NCBI GenBank assembly: GCA_025331565.1
Contig: JAFREQ010000102.1
Location: forward strand, 620,001 to 684,000
Direction of reading: 5' to 3'
Origin: Holacanthus passer
Lineage: Eukaryota; Chordata; Actinopteri; Pomacanthidae
DNA: 64,000 nt
The position numbers and the translations under genes were made by a program. Positions within the stretch are counted from its first letter, which is position 1. Each line of letters starts with the position of its first letter. The notes beneath the pieces are model-generated. The model was given only the letters and a program-made list of their open reading frames with translations. It was not told where the DNA came from and made no database searches. Positions 1-11,293 of this stretch are shown here, in pieces.

Positions 1-679
1 GTGGATGGAAAGAGCTGGGGAGACATTGCTGTGGATGACATTAAGGTTCTCAATGGACTCAGCATGACGGATTGTAAAGGTGAGGCTTTTAGTGCTCGTA
101 GTTACAATGCCTGCATTCAGTTCTTCTTAAGAAATATGCCTACACATATTTGACTGCAGCTTGTTTTCTTTCTGAATTTGGATATAATTAGAATTTCTGT
201 TTGAACAGATCCTGACATACCCACTGAGCCAATGCTACCAGAGGATCGCCTCAATGAAATCCGTAAGTCATTTCACATGGTTTATTTTACATTTTGATTT
301 TTTGGGGAAATTTTCCTCTCCTTCACATCCTTTCATAGTTTCTATAATACCTCACATCTCATGCTCCTCTTCTGCTTCTGTCTCTCCTCCAGTTGAAGAG
401 ATCACCGAATACCCAGACTTTGTGGAGACCAACCAGATCAGCGGAGCAGGCAACATGCTGAAGACGCTTGACCCCATCCTCATCACAATCATCGCCATGT
501 CGGCTCTGGGGGTCTTCCTGGGCGCCATCTGCGGTGTGGTCTTGTACTGCGCCTGCTCGCACGGAGGCATGTCGGACAGGAACTTATCAGCCCTGGAGAA
601 CTATAATTTTGAACTAGTGGATGGTGTCAAGCTAAAGAAGGACAAACTCAATGTACAGAGCTCATACTCAGAGGCGTGA
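1..679 (+). CDS. nrp1: Neuropilin-1, C-terminal part (three last exons, 5' partial)
   Basis: The coding exons are 1-79 (cut by the window edge), 209-262 and 393-679. They join in frame through AAG|GTGAGG, TTGAACAG|AT, CC|GTAAGT and CTCCAG|TT, giving 139 visible residues and a TGA at 677-679. The first exon ends the MAM domain (GDIAVDDI followed by a Cys). The middle exon and the start of the last encode an acidic stem. The last exon encodes the membrane helix (ILITIIAMSALG, then GxxxGxxxG spacing typical of neuropilin dimerisation) and a roughly 40-residue tail with NLSALENYNFELVDG and the terminal SEA that binds the PDZ protein GIPC/synectin. In the family, neuropilin-1 is a plasma-membrane co-receptor for class 3 semaphorins and VEGF, acting with plexins and VEGFR2. 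The helix and tail are nearly identical to the mammalian protein, while the stem has diverged. Whether this is nrp1a or nrp1b cannot be decided here. Confidence 0.96.
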
Positions 680-3660
680 GATGGGACTGAGTGCATTGTG
701 TGACTTTATGATGTGCAGAGCTCGCAGAGTGTGCACAAGACTGGCTGTAGACATATCCTCTCGTATATCTGCGAGTAGGCAGGCTAAAAGGACTGCCAAC
801 ACCCTCAACTCGCTGGATGAGGGACAGGTTCAGGAACCAATGGGAGGTTTGGACTGATCCATGCTTTTCTCAGGAGCTGCAGTAAAAAGAACCTACCAGT
901 AGGGGACACTGTGTACAAATAAAATACAGAAAAAAAATATGTACAGATGATTTAGATGATATTTTAATTTTCTATTTTGATTTTCATTCATTTTTACAAT
1001 CGGATGCTGGTGTTGAGACCAATTTATTAATAATGTTTAAAGTATTTATCATTTTCTGGGAAAGAAATGTTTTTTTTTTATTATCAGTTCATGAAGGCTG
1101 TTGTTTATTTTCAAGTTTTGAAAGAGACGTATCAAAATAGTAAATGAACCATATCCGGCAAAACTGTAGATTTGCCCCATGTTGTGGCATACAGGGTGTG
1201 CCCATAACCCATGACCCTGAAACATGTACCCTTTCCCCTTTGACCTCTATCACTCTAAAGTGAGGGTCCCATTCATGGCAATGTATGGTTCTGACAGTGC
1301 CTTTAGTACATTTTATTTGGCCTCCTCTGTTGTTCTGGGTGTTTTTTACTGTACATGGCTTAAGTTATAACGTCAGGAAACAGGGGCACATTATCTTATA
1401 AAATACCTGCAAAAAGAGGAAAACATTCTATCACAGCGCTTTGTTTTGATTTTTTGTTGTTTTCTGTCCAAAAACCACACACTGTAAATAAGTTTTAATA
1501 TATTTTATTGCCCTTTTTAAAGAAAGTAAAAAGGAAAAAAGCTGCAGTATCCCTTTTTTCATGGGTTCGTGTGTGTGTAAATACAATCTTCTGACTGTTT
1601 TGTGGAAGGTGCAGTGTTATTGTTTTTCATTTTAGATAATTTGCTCAGATGAGTAAAATTTGTGTGTTGCTGAAATTACAGCGATTTCTCAATGTGCATT
1701 CAAGCCATCTGTCATCAAAACACCCACTTCGCGAAAACCACTGAAGGACGAATGAGTCAAAAGGTAACAAAAAAAAGCAAAAAAAAAAAAGCTGACATGA
1801 TGAACTCTCAGCATTCTTTCTCAACTTGTCTTTCGTTTCTCCATCATATCTCTGGTCTCCAGAATGTTTTCACATAGCTTCAAACACACTCATGTCGATG
1901 GCAGAGGAGGTGGTAAACTGTATAAAATGTCTGCCAGCATACCAAAAAACCAACAATCATCATTGCTTTGCTTTAGATCTAGATGAGCTTGTCACCTCCA
2001 AACGTCACTGTGGATTGTTCACTGAAGAAGTGCTATCTGGACAATGCAGCTTGAATGCACTTTGTTACTGATTCCCTCGTGATAGGAGCCTATTAAAAGA
2101 GGGGCAAACACACTAACTGAAGAATGGTGCTATCATTACTTTAGCCAGACACATTTATCTCTTGACAAACCCAGTTTATATTGTTCACATGCTGTATTGT
2201 AGCTTAAGGCCTCTGGGGCCGCAAAGAGTTTTACGTGTTTCACGTGTAGCAGCCATAACGTTGTGATGTCAGAGCTGATGTCATTAGGGCGGGGCACTGG
2301 TACAGCGAGGGATCGAGTGGCGTCACCTGAATCAGGTCACCTGGCCTCCCCTCCGTGGCTTTACCAAAGGATGGTTGTCCCCTTCTTCTTCCCTGGGGTT
2401 CTCACCAACACAAAAAAATGCTATAAGACCACAGTTCACCATCACTCATAAAAGAACTGACGACTTGCTTGGCCCTGTCAGAGCCCCCGAAGAGGAAATC
2501 AAGAGGGGGAATGATAGGATGCATATAGAGAAGAGCAATGTGTGATGATCTGTTTTTCTATCTCTTTTTAAGCTCAAAAGTGCAAATGTCACCTCGATGT
2601 GAACTCTTCAAATCTCTATTGAGACTCTTATTTGCAGATGGATGGGACAATCCCACCACTAGACTCTACAAAGGGAAGGGACTCTTTGTGAACTCTGTGT
2701 TAGATTGACAGTATCAGGACACAAGGGCCCACGGGACCGGAAGTCAGTGGTTTTTTCCGCACCACAATCAATCAAAAACTTGATCCTGGGAAGGGTGGCG
2801 TCTTTTACATCTGTGTGCTTTGTATGTCGTGCCGTGGTGAACACATTCTCAGCTTGTTCATTTCAGATCCGACCTCCCGCTCCTCTCAACCTCTACGCCG
2901 TACCACCGTCTGCGCTTTCAGCTATAGAGGACTGTAGCTCCAGCGACATCCGCTAAACTAGAGAAAAAGGATACTGTAGCGTGGACTCAAAACAAACAAT
3001 GTTGCACTGATAAATATATTTAAGAGGTTTATGTGTTTATAGAGTTCATTTGCAAAAAAAACAACAAAAAAAACAGAAGAAAGTCGAAAACACAAAAAAC
3101 ATGTGTTCTTTCATCTTTTTTATATATATATAGTTTCAGATTATGTGATATAATTCTGAAATGTAAAAATATTGAGATGTTTTCATTATTGAAAAGGCAA
3201 AAATAGATTTTCCAACAGTAATGTCCCTCCCCCACCATTTACATGGCATATTAACGCTTCGTTTTGTACTGTCATTCAGATTTTGTGCAGATTTTCTTTC
3301 TTTTTTTACAAGAACAAGAAAATAAGACTTTTATTTTCAATACTGCTTCTGTAATTTGCTGTTGTAGGAAAAAAAATGAATAAACAGCAAGGCCTTAAAA
3401 AAAGAAAAGGGAATATTTGTGTTGTGATCCAGAATCCGAAACTTTTGTTTTTCCTGTCCAGATCTACGTCACGGCCGTGCTGTAAAGGGTAAACCAGCAG
3501 CCTCACGAGCAGCTCTTTGAAGCAACATCTGTTTTTTGCATCAAAGTGATATGAAAGCACTATCGCAGCAAGACAGTGATGTAAAAAGGAACGTTGTGTC
3601 TAGTTTTTGTCTCACAGCCATCACTTTCCAAAGATACAAATAAAAGGCATCTTCATATGA
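680..3660 (+). other. nrp1: Probable nrp1 3' untranslated region
   Basis: About 3 kb follows the nrp1 stop codon with no coding signal. It is A/T-rich with U-rich stretches. AATAAA hexamers lie at 918-923, 3379-3384 and 3639-3644. The last is followed by a T/G-containing stretch, so short and long UTR forms are both possible. The long extent is inferred from the absence of another gene and the position of the last hexamer. Transcript data would be needed to fix the end. Confidence 0.5.
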
Positions 3661-4039
3661 AGGATGTTGATCATTTATTTGCTTATCAGTTGCAGTGCAA
3701 TTAACTTTGCTTTTCTAAATTGAATAGCAAAGGCAAGTGAATAAACGATTTACTCTGACACTCAGTAATAAATGGTCAGTATTTATGGCCAGAGCAGATG
3801 GAAACAACTCCAGTGAAGTCTCTAATGTGCGGACTCTCCACCTATTGGAGTAGTAAACAGTGGTGAAAATCATGGCATACAGTGAAGGGCGGGTGCTGAC
3901 CACTAATGAGAAGCTGATGTGAGCCACACTCAGTCGCTCAGCTGGTTTTCTCGTCGGCCTATCATTAGCTGAAATTAGACTTAGTCTTCATTTTCACCGA
4001 TTTGTTTTTCATCTGAGGAAGCAGGGCCGCGTCCTACGG

Positions 4040-4215
4040 GACTGTTAATGTAAATCAGGTTTTATTGTCACGTGCAATCATGCACACAGGAGAACGGAGT
4101 GAAATCTGAGCTCTGCATTTAGCTCGTCTCTGAGGAGCAGAGGGCAGCCACTGCGCGATCCCCGGAGAACTAATTCCACCTCTAAGCCAGCTCCCTGGTC
4201 AAGGGCCACTGACAG
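4040..4215. repeat. Dispersed repeat fragment (TTTATTGTCACGTGC type)
   Basis: The segment contains TTTATTGTCACGTGCAATC followed by GGAGCAGAGGGCAGCCACTG, a CCCCGG block and CTGGTCAAGGGCCA. This word order resembles a common teleost interspersed element whose family name I cannot give with certainty. Edges are approximate. A repeat-library search would settle it. Confidence 0.45.
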
Positions 4216-5394
4216 GAGAATAAACCTTAGATTTTATTGGTGTGTTATTTTGGCGGGACATTGACAGGAAATGAGCAGGAAAATATGAATGTGAATTAGT
4301 TTTATAGTTTGATTTATGTTCCAATTCAAAATGTGAGTCAAAAATAAGAATATTGGTAATTATTTGTGATGATTAATGTCTTTCAACATTCGCACATACT
4401 AGATAAATAGCAGCAATGCTTAGTTCCCATTATCATAAACAAGCAAATTAGACTTGTAACATCATTTGGCTGAATATCCTTCACACACAATTAACTGCAA
4501 GAGATTTGTAACCCAGCAACCCCACCAGATCCTTTTTATCTCTTGTGAAACTACTTGAACCAATAATTCTGCATAGCAATAGCTACTTAGCATTAATTAA
4601 TTAATCAGCGAAGCAAGCAAGAGACAAAGCTTCATCCATCATGTATTTGTGTTGAACACTTAATGGAGGATTAGAGCTCAAAGTCATCTACAGAACAATC
4701 AAAGAATTTAAGAACATAAAATGATACATTCATACAAAGACACAGTTTCAATATTCTGCTCGGTCATTGTCAGCTGTGTAAAACTGGATACTCACGGGAA
4801 ATATTTTCCTTCAGCTGTACCACTTTCTAATAAGTCATCTTTTATAAAGACTTTGTACTGGAACGTTGTTTATTATGATCAATAATTAACATACTAATCC
4901 TATAGATTAGTTATAAACCTTTAATAAGATCAGCTTTGGGGTTGGTCAGTTGTAAAAATCCCTCTGGCGTTTATTCTTTCTATTCAGGAATAATGCAGTC
5001 ATAAAGAGCTAATAAGCCACCCGTTTTATTTATGTTGATAATCATTAATAATGAATGTTAATAAGTTGTTAATAAATGAATTGTGGTCCAGATACCATGC
5101 AGCTTCTCCTCCAGAAGCTCAAACAGTCCATCAGAGTGGTCTGCATGCTGAATGGATTTTTCACAACCTGGCAACCCAAAAGTTGTTCTCATCAGTGGCT
5201 TATGACTGCTCTGTAAAGCATTAATGAACAATTTATTAACAATTGATGAAGCCATTATTCACATCTTATAAACCATTCTCTGACAGCAATAATTTGTAGT
5301 TACTCTTGTAGGCCTTACTTTAAAAACATGCGATAAAGATGTGAATTACAACACGTCACTTTAGATTACAACAGTGTTTTCCAACCTTTTTGAC

Positions 5395-6000
5395 TTGTGT
5401 GACTCTCACATGGTTTCATTTAAATTGTCATGGTTAAGGTTTCTTAGTTGATTTTGGTGTTTTCTCTAGTCTGTTTTCTGTGCATTTTTTAGTTATATAC
5501 TCCAGTGTTTTTGGTTCAGGATTGTTTTTCTATTGTTTTGTTTAGGCACTGCTTCAGTGGCTGGGTGTGTCACAGCTGTTTATTATATCACCTAACGACT
5601 GGCAGCTTTAAAAGACCTGTGGTTCCACCTGCAAGCTGCAAGCTGCAAGATCGTCCCTTTGCATACTCCCTGTCTTTGCCCCCCAGTGTTTCCTTGTCTT
5701 CCAGTGTTTTCCTTTTTCCAGCGTTTCCTGTGTCTCCAGTGTTTTGTCCTCATCTTCATCCTGCCGTCCACCCACCCACCAGCCTCCACCCACTGAAGCA
5801 ACTCCGCTCCACCTGGACTTCCTGTTTTCACTCACCTTTTTGGATTTTCCTGTAAGTCCTGGAGTTTCATTTGTTTAATAAATCCTTTTTACCCATTCAC
5901 CCTTGTCTGTGTCTCGCTCCTGGGTCCAATTAAGAACTAACTGAAATTGTCACATAAATAAATGTTCATGGCCCAGAGGAAAAAAAAAAAAAAAAAAAAA
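5395..6000 (+). mobile_element. Retroelement-like 3' region ending in an A tract
   Basis: A C/T-rich segment with several repeats of CCAGTGTTT (5685-5745) leads into TTTAATAAATCC, then CACCCTTGTCTGTGTCTCGC and CCTGGGTCC, and finishes about 50 bases later in a 21-base A run at 5980-6000. This layout (repeat-rich tail, AATAAA, GGGTCC word, A tract) resembles the 3' end of a non-LTR retrotransposon copy, truncated at its 5' side. No reverse transcriptase remains. The family is unassigned, and the 5' edge is a guess. Confidence 0.45.
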
Positions 6001-6300
6001 GCAAATGGACACTTACTCATAGTCCTACTTAATTTAGCATTTCAATTTTTGTATAAGCAGCATGTAAACATATAATATATGGTTATAAGCAAGAATAAAT
6101 GACATGAGTTAAATACAGTTGTAATAGTATAAAATATGTCTTCATAGGAGAAGTGAAAATTGATGACAATTACGGTACATTAATGAATACTTAAAATTGT
6201 CATATAGCTACATTCAGTTACAGTGTGCATACAGTCTGTGTGACCCATTAATTAAAGATTCATTTATTAAACATTCATCAGTCACAGGGGACATGTAATT

Positions 6301-6440
6301 GCAAAATAAGTACTTTTGATACTTAAAGTACATTTTACCAACAATACTTTTTGAATGCAAGGGTTTTATCTGTCATTTTTACATATTTTACAAAGGTAGT
6401 TTTTCTTAAGTAAAATGTGTGAATAGTTCTTCTCCCACTG
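6301..6440. repeat. Dispersed repeat fragment (AAGTACTTTTGATACTT type)
   Basis: The fragment carries AAGTACTTTTGATACTTAAA, a TTTGAATGCAAGGG word, TTTTTACATATTTTAC, a TTAAGTAAAATGTG word and finally TTCTTCTCCCACTGA. This is the end structure of an abundant fish non-autonomous element, best matched by a larger copy at about 56050-56605 that ends with a CCACTTTCCACCATTG word. The classification comes from memory of fish repeats. Confidence 0.5.
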
Positions 6441-7379
6441 AACACAATCATCAAACAGCACGAACAGTCCCTGACTGAAGTGTAAACTATCTGCAGTTTT
6501 CTGTTTTACCACAAGATGGCTCAGTTGAGTAATATTAATAAGTACAAATGTCTCATGGATATGTAGTTGAAATATGACTACAGTTCAACACAGGAGTGGT
6601 TCTGCATAACTAAGTTAGAGCCAAAATTCCCACATACAAGGCACAAAGTGCTAAATAGTTCACAGTTTTCATAAAAGAAATGGTGCATTGCAGCCATAGT
6701 GTAGCGTGCATGTGCGGATTAATTTCTCCTCCATCTTCTATCATCCATAGAAATGACAGCAGGAATTTAGCAAGCATATACAAGACTACAGCGAGTTACC
6801 AAAGAGAATTTACAATGTATGGTTATTCATGCAAACACAGTAAACGGCTGCATAGGCCTTATTTACACTAGACATGTCGACGTGTGTCATCTTAAAAGCA
6901 CAGGTGTAAATAATAAAGGTAGTTATGATAGTTGAATTCCATTTATTTACTTCAGTTTCAAGATTCTGGTATTGTGCATCCTGGCTCACTGTCACACTGT
7001 CATGACTTACTGGAACACTTGAATAGAACAGGGCCATTGTTAATGTTATTAGTAGTATTTCCTTCCAACAAGTCAAAATGTGTACGAGGAAAAAGATGGC
7101 ATGACTGCAACAGTTGTTTGTTCCATATGTGATGTTAATGGCAGGAATTTTGGATGCTGTGAGAGGAGAAACAAGCAAATGTCAACAAACTATTAGTGCA
7201 ATTTTAGGCATTTGTCCCTGTTTCCATGTAGGGACCAAAACTGACCACTGGGAGGCTCCAGAAGTCATGGAAGTATTAACATGTACAGTATGGTCATCAC
7301 TACATTAATACACTCCATGAAAGGTTTAATCCCTTAAAATCCTTGCAACACAAAATGACACATTGCAATCAGAACAAAT

Positions 7380-7456
7380 GCTTTTAACAAGATTATACAA
7401 CCTTTGGCAAATTTCCCCACTGTGGGAGGAATAAAGGTTTATCTTATCTTATCTTG
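7380..7456 (+). mobile_element. LINE-type 3' tail with (TATCT)n
   Basis: The sequence runs AATTTCCCCACTGTGGGAGG, AATAAAGG and then three TTATC/TATCT units. This is the characteristic 3' end of a group of fish LINEs and of the SINEs that borrow it. Nothing upstream looks like reverse transcriptase, so this is a severely 5'-truncated copy. The same tail occurs, inverted, in the SINE at 39136-39300, and a related one at 54208-54252. Confidence 0.6.
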
Positions 7457-9388
7457 ACCTTCAACAGACTTAAATCTGCAGCATTTTCAAGTTGGCTTCA
7501 ACTCTAAATTTACTGTTTGTTGTTCTATGATAGAAACAATTTTTTTTTTCTTTATTCTTGCAAGTGACACATTTCTGTCTCAGTTTTTGCCTTTGACCAG
7601 TCTGAGCATTTCAAGTTAGAGGAGAGCAGATGTTGAAGCCAGTAGAGATACATTTGATCAGATGAAGTTAATTTCCATGAAGTCTACTCACTTGCAGTCT
7701 GCCGGAGCCTCTGCTATGCTCCATATCTCCTCTGACAGACTATGTCAAACATACTGTTGGATGTGCTGCGTTTCAACACAGCCCTCGTCTTCATCGCCTC
7801 CACTTCCTGTTGCAGAGTCAGAACTAATTTGCTCACTCTGTGATGTCCTTCATCAACATCTCAGATCAGAATTCTGAGAATGATTCATATCAGGGAAATG
7901 ACTCCTTCAGTCTGTTACAGGGAATTGTAAGTAAGGATATGAGCCCTCCCATGAATCACAATATATTACAAATAATTCCTAACTGTTGTTGTGTTTCCTA
8001 AAAATAATAGATTTCAGGGCATGGAACTAGTGCCAGAACCATGAACTATATGGGAAAGAGAGTAGAATGAATGTAGAGCTTCCATTCAGTTAAAGTAGAT
8101 CAGAGATAAAGCGCTGGTAAACACTCCCTGGAGACTAAACAGGATTCAAGGGTCTTCCGGACATGATGGTTTGTTTTCTCTCACATTTTTCCACTATGTC
8201 CCCAGTGCTGAGGCAGGAATAACTTTCCACTAAGCTGAAGGCAAATACATAACCAAGTGGGATGATTATTTTTACTGAAACTGATCCAAACACTGTGCAG
8301 TCTGCGGCTCTGTGGGTTTTGTTTTCTAATGTTGTGGAGAAGTGAGAAAAAAGTGAGAAAATAATTCTTACTGATACTGAAACTGTGAGACGTGGGAGTT
8401 TAATACATTTTATAACCCCAATGTAAAAATAATTTAATGTAGCTTTCAATTTGGTGCTTGAAATTCTTCATACATTAAAAAGACTCCTCAGAGTCTGTCT
8501 TTCTTTCTTTCCTTAACTTAATTGGACTACATTTAAGGACAACCAAAACTATTTGCACCTTTGGAGGAAAAGTGTGGGTGATGAGGACAAGAAAATGCTT
8601 TAAGCAACATTTACAGTTATTTGTAACACAAGAAACTGTAGTCAAGAAACCTTAAATTACTTGAAAAATAATGTCACTTGTATGGCAGCTGTATTCTACT
8701 ATCAATTTCATTGTCATTTTGTCAGGAATGATATCAACTTTCCTTCTACAATTAATAATTAAGTTGGTATTAAACTTGTGGTAGAAATAAGTGCTGGCAG
8801 TAATTAAGTGTTCTTACACAGACTGTTATTGTGAGGGTTGGACTGGATTTTGTGGTAATGTTTTTGTGGTAATTAATGGAACATCACACCATCATGAGGG
8901 GTGAAAGCACACTCAGAGATGCTTGAATAATATAGTTTTTAGATAACTTGTTTGTTTTATTGCAAAGTTTAAGCACAGATATATGAATACAGTCTGTTGA
9001 ATCACAACATGAGAGTTGTGTTCTTACATTAACCTTGTTTCTGTTAATATACAAGTACAGCACAGTGATGATGAGGATGGTGGTGATGATATCCTTTTGA
9101 TGGCATTAAAGATTGATGTAACATTCAATAGACATGTTAGCAGCATCTGCATAAATGGGCAATTATGTGAGTGGTGGGGCGTCTTCTAACCGTGACGTAA
9201 GCAGGAGGGTCAGACAGATGCTGCATTAAGTCAGCAAAATTAAGCAAATACAAAACAGGAAGCGAGAAGTAGCTGCATTCAAAATAAAAGTAGCGGAAAC
9301 ATTACATATTTAAAAATATTTGACAGTAGTGTGTCTGTGTGTTTTGAGATGTTTTGAATTTTGAGATGTTGTGTTTCCTCTGGTTGCC

Positions 9389-9765
9389 AGTAAAGCAATA
9401 TTACTGTTTGCAAATCTGCAGTATTTGCAAGTGTGGAGGTAGATCTTGCTATGGGAGACTAGACTGCACCTAAACCTCTCATACTGATATTAGAAAATAG
9501 GCGTAATGTCTTCAAACAAGTAAAGCAATAATATTGTATTTAAATCTGTAGTATTTAGCCTGCAAGTGTGGAGGCAGGTCCGGCTCATATGCTGCATAGG
9601 CTGCACAAAAACACTTACATATTTATGTAAAAAAAATAAGTATAATATCTTCAAGCCAGTAAAAGAATACTGGTGTATTTAAATCTGCAGGATTTAGGAT
9701 GTAACACTAGACTGCATGCAAACACCACATATCTATGTTACAAAATAAGCATCTCTTCAGACCTA
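9389..9765. repeat. Diverged tandem repeat, three units of about 130-140 bp
   Basis: Units begin at 9389, 9519 and 9659 with AGTAAAGCAATA, AGTAAAGCAATA and AGTAAAAGAATA. Each continues with TTTAAATCTGCAG/TAGTATTT or a variant (the first unit reads TTGCAAATCTGCAG) and, in the first two, GCAAGTGTGGAGG. Each ends with an AAAATAAG..AT-CTTCA word. The third unit is shorter and the spacing is 130 then 140 bp. The array stops about 80-100 bp before the GC-rich itgb1 promoter region. I see no coding potential. Confidence 0.75.
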
Positions 9766-9840
9766 TTCATTACTGTGAAAAGTTTTTAAATATATATACA
9801 CATTTTAAACACAGCAACTGGCTCTTATTATGAAGGCTAT

Positions 9841-10074
9841 AACCGGAAACGCTGTGTGTCACACTGTTTGTCTTCACCTCTGAGAGGTTCCGGCAGGAGG
9901 AGCGGAGCCCCGCGGGTCAGCCTCTCCGCTTCCCTCCGACCGACACGGAGGAAAAGAGCTGCATACAGGCGCCGCTGGGATTTTTATTTCCCTTTCCTGC
10001 TCTCGAACTCTTCCCGCATTTGGCTTTAATAAAAACCCTGTATCCAGTTTCTCGGTGGAGGGGAGCTGAGGGGA
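9841..10074 (+). promoter_or_regulatory. itgb1: itgb1 promoter / CpG-rich region
   Basis: Base composition changes sharply from A/T-rich flanks to a CpG- and C/T-rich stretch (GGAGCGGAGCCCCGCGGG, CTCCGCTTCCCTCCGACCG) just upstream of, and overlapping, the inferred first exon. An ETS-like CCGGAAAC lies at 9843-9850. No convincing TATA box is positioned upstream. The start site is probably dispersed and cannot be fixed from sequence. The assignment to itgb1 rests on the splice donor at 10248 and the lack of any other gene start before 24240. Confidence 0.6.
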
Positions 10075-10247
10075 ATGAGCAGCAGGGGAAACCTACCGTG
10101 ACTCAGTCGGAGGAGAAAGCGGCTCCCGGTGCCAACAGGGCAGAGAGCCGCTGCGTGTCTGTCGGTGCTGCCGCTGCTGGAGGACCGCGGCCGGGAGAGA
10201 GAAGCTAGCTCTGTATGATACCTCCCGAATAACAGCACAGCCACAAG
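9870..10247 (+). other. itgb1: itgb1 non-coding exon 1 (5' UTR); start approximate
   Basis: A GC-rich segment ends in a strong splice donor, CACAAG|GTAAGA (exon end 10247). The first coding exon begins exactly at its ATG after TGTGTTTTCAG, so direct splicing would give CACAAG|ATGG, with A at -3 and G at +4, an excellent initiation context. Mammalian ITGB1 also has a non-coding first exon followed by a long intron. Two short upstream AUG frames are visible: 10075-10101 (8 codons plus stop) and 10215-10232 (5 codons plus stop). An AP-1-like TGACTCA is at 10099-10105. The 5' edge is not known. Confidence 0.65.
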
Positions 10248-10615
10248 GTAAGAAAAATTAAAAAAAAAAAACAACTTACTCATATGATATTGTTTTATCC
10301 CAACTTAAAAACTATTCAGTATATTATTATTAAGATATTTCCTGCAGAGCTTTGTGTCATGTTCGCTAACTTTCTGGTACTTTAGCTTTTTCTATCACTT
10401 GTAGCAACATTTTGAAGTTCCTACATGATTGACAGCTGCCTATGAAGATCAGTAACTAATTGAGATCATGGTTCACAAGTTAGAACTATATAGCATTCAA
10501 GATTTAAAAATGTGCTATCTTAAATTATTTAAAAGCAAATCAAAGTATTTTTTTAGGTGGTGAGATGTGGCTTGTGGCTTATCACTGTTTTAAAAAGTGA
10601 TAGTAATGATGGTGA

Positions 10616-10639
10616 TGTGTGTGTGTGTGTGTGTGTGTG
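10616..10639. repeat. (TG)12 microsatellite
   Basis: Uninterrupted TG dinucleotide run of 24 bases in itgb1 intron 1. Confidence 0.95.
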
Positions 10640-11167
10640 GTGTATGCTTTGGATATATTGAATTAAAATATGCTCTTCACTCATCCATCCTTTCTGGATC
10701 ACATGCAACAGTGCTGTTTGCACCTCTCCTCATTTAATGTGGACAGTCATATGAAAGGGCCTCAACATGTAGCCCTAATCTAATCTCACATGATCTATTT
10801 AAACTGCTCAGGGATCACTTGACATGAGATGCTGACAGCCTGGAGGGACAGTAAAAGTGTCGAGTCAGTGAGGGGCCCAAAGAGACAGAAAGAAAAATCC
10901 CGAAGCCGTCTGTAACAGGAAACAGAGGCAGGAAGATGTTGAGTAGGATTTAAAGATGAGGGCTGGAGGCACGACAAAGACATCAGGATACAGATCAGGT
11001 AGATTCCTGACAGAACATGTTGCTTGTTATGCCTGCGTGATTGGCATGCTGCTTCGCATCCACTGATTGGATCGAGCAGAATTGCCCCATTTCATCTGAA
11101 GGAGAGCAGGAGGATGGAGGCCTGTTAAATAGAGCTGACCGCGCTGACTGCACGATGGAGTTTAATC

Positions 11168-11293
11168 AGGGAAATGGAGGCAGGAAGGGAGGCAAGGACG
11201 GAGGGTAGGAGGGGGTGTAGGAAGGAGATATGGAGAGCAGAGGGGGTGGAGAAAGGACAGTAAGGAAGGAGGGGGAGGAAAGGGAGGAGAGTA
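11168..11293 (+). repeat. Purine-rich (G/A) tract in itgb1 intron 1
   Basis: Roughly 125 bases are almost all purine on the + strand, with many GGAGG, GGGAGG and GGGGG runs. The opposite strand reads as a low-complexity Pro/Ser-rich open frame, which explains an otherwise long minus-strand ORF. The tract could form triplex or G-quadruplex structures. No gene is implied. Confidence 0.8.

Larger units (their letters stand above)
3661..9388. other. nrp1-itgb1 intergenic region
   Basis: No exon-like coding segment is recognisable here. The stretch holds several dispersed-repeat fragments, listed separately, and A/T-rich single-copy-looking DNA. The interval about 4830-5350 has several near-repeats of a TTAATAA/TTATTAA word, including GTTAATAAGTTGTTAATAAA at 5057-5076 and an inverted-looking partner near 5220-5240. 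It could be a decayed palindromic element. No tRNA or other RNA gene was seen. Confidence 0.55.

Noticed and set aside
9389..9765. CRISPR-like array of repeated units
   Set aside because: Three diverged units of 130-140 bp with no constant short repeat or unique spacers; this is an ordinary eukaryotic tandem repeat.
10020..10208. 62-codon plus-strand frame in the itgb1 first exon
   Set aside because: It begins at TTG, not ATG, and lies in an exon whose splice join places the true ATG at 24240.
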